Of a stretch of DNA of 24,783 nucleotides, positions 24,370-24,783 are shown piece after piece. The stretch is from the IMG/VR virus record IMGVR_UViG_3300048625_000234, positions 1 through 24,783 of that record; one strand, 5' to 3'. The stretch comes from a virus. Below the pieces are notes generated by a model. The model did no database searches and was not told where the DNA came from. It saw only the letters and a list, made by a program, of their open reading frames with translations. The stretch's first letter is position 1. Each line of letters opens with the position of its first letter. A program made the position numbers and the translations under genes.

Positions 24370-24783
24370 TCAGTATGCGCCTTGAGTCAATGCCGACCAA
24401 GAAACTGGGAATAGTGGCTTAATAATCTCATCGACTTGAGAAGCTAATTCCTGGATCTCTTTTTGAGCATGGGAATCGGAGCGCTGGTTGTAAAAATTGG
24501 CAAAGGCATACAGAGAGCCAGTCCAGACCCAATTGACCTCACAACCTTGGGGCAGCATAAAGCGCGCTTGCTCTGGGCACACGCCGTCTAGGATGGCTTC
24601 TTCATAGGCTTCAACCATCTGGTTGCAGTCAGCCCAATAGCGTGCCAACCAGTAAGCATTGCGTGGATGAACCCCTGCTGAGCCTTGTTTGACACTGGCT
24701 GCAGCTGCACGGATGTGATCTGGGACATAGATTTCAGGGCGGCTGGAGATGTAACGACGAGACTCCTCAGACTCCACAAAGCC
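24370..24783 (-). CDS. thyX: Flavin-dependent thymidylate synthase (3' part, start off window)
   Basis: The frame is open to the window edge, so the start is missing; 137 residues are visible. The first visible residues (FVESEESRRYISSRP) are the end of the ThyX signature (RHRxxSxNxxSxRY). PEQARFMLPQG, VWTGSLYAFANFYNQRSD and SHAQKEI follow, all typical of the C-terminal half including the FAD/dUMP-binding Arg and the HAQ-type helix. ThyX makes dTMP from dUMP with methylene-tetrahydrofolate, NADPH and FAD. It is the first visible gene of the minus-strand block and pairs functionally with the reductase downstream. Confidence 0.92.
   Translation of the reverse strand, partial: GFVESEESRRYISSRPEIYVPDHIRAAAASVKQGSAGVHPRNAYWLARYWADCNQMVEAYEEAILDGVCPEQARFMLPQGCEVNWVWTGSLYAFANFYNQRSDSHAQKEIQELASQVDEIIKPLFPVSWSALTQGAY

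Noticed and set aside
1-24783. CRISPR array, insertion sequence, integrase or attachment site
   Set aside because: No regular repeat-spacer pattern, transposase, recombinase or paired terminal repeats were seen; the layout is that of a virulent phage.

Overview
The window is a piece of the genome of an N4-like podovirus (Schitoviridae type). The decisive evidence is a 3391-residue plus-strand protein with the three catalytic motifs of a T7-type single-subunit RNA polymerase, at nearly the spacing seen in the N4 virion RNA polymerase (gp50). It faces a convergent minus-strand block that looks like the N4 gp42-gp49 replication segment: primase-helicase, nuclease, RecA-like ATPase, probable ssDNA-binding protein, and a gp49-family protein. 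A phage H-NS-like protein with a beta-proteobacterial style DNA-binding loop weakly suggests a Burkholderiales host. Host and family assignment are inferences; I could not search databases.

Layout. Positions 1-3399 (+) hold three tightly packed virion-protein genes: the 3' part of a membrane-segment protein, a 175-aa Gly-rich protein and a 501-aa helical protein. A clear intrinsic terminator (3421-3449) separates them from the giant virion RNA polymerase (3488-13663), which also carries an HExxH metallopeptidase-like motif in its C-terminal third. Positions 13664-14255 contain no convincing gene. This stretch is dense in stem-loops, including two tRNA T-arm-like motifs and a composite hairpin of about 110 nt, and it lies where the two opposed transcription units meet.

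Everything to the right is on the minus strand and is transcribed right to left. In transcription order it holds: thyX (5' end off the window), a terminator, an adenosylcobalamin-dependent (class II) ribonucleotide reductase, a terminator, a small zinc-finger-like protein, a PD-(D/E)XK nuclease, a DUF3987-like helicase fused to an AEP-type primase, a Sak4-like RecA ATPase, a probable ssDNA-binding protein, a 59-aa protein, an N4 gp49/Sf6 gp66 family protein, a Tad2 (DUF2829) anti-Thoeris protein, a 100-aa hypothetical, a RuvC-like resolvase, a 118-aa protein, a small membrane protein and an H-NS-like protein. Several junctions overlap by 1, 3, 4 or 23 nt, so this is one translationally coupled operon.

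How the genes work together. ThyX and the RNR make dTMP and deoxynucleotides. Primase-helicase, nuclease, Sak4 ATPase, ssDNA-binding protein and RuvC serve replication, recombination and branch resolution. Tad2 blocks Thoeris signalling, and the H-NS-like protein may alter host or phage transcription. The plus-strand genes make virion proteins, including the polymerase that is injected with the DNA to start early transcription. The most unusual items are the structured region at 13664-14255, the peptidase motif inside the virion polymerase, the shared TTSLF C-terminal tails of two replication-block proteins, and the side-by-side H-NS and Tad2 counter-host functions.
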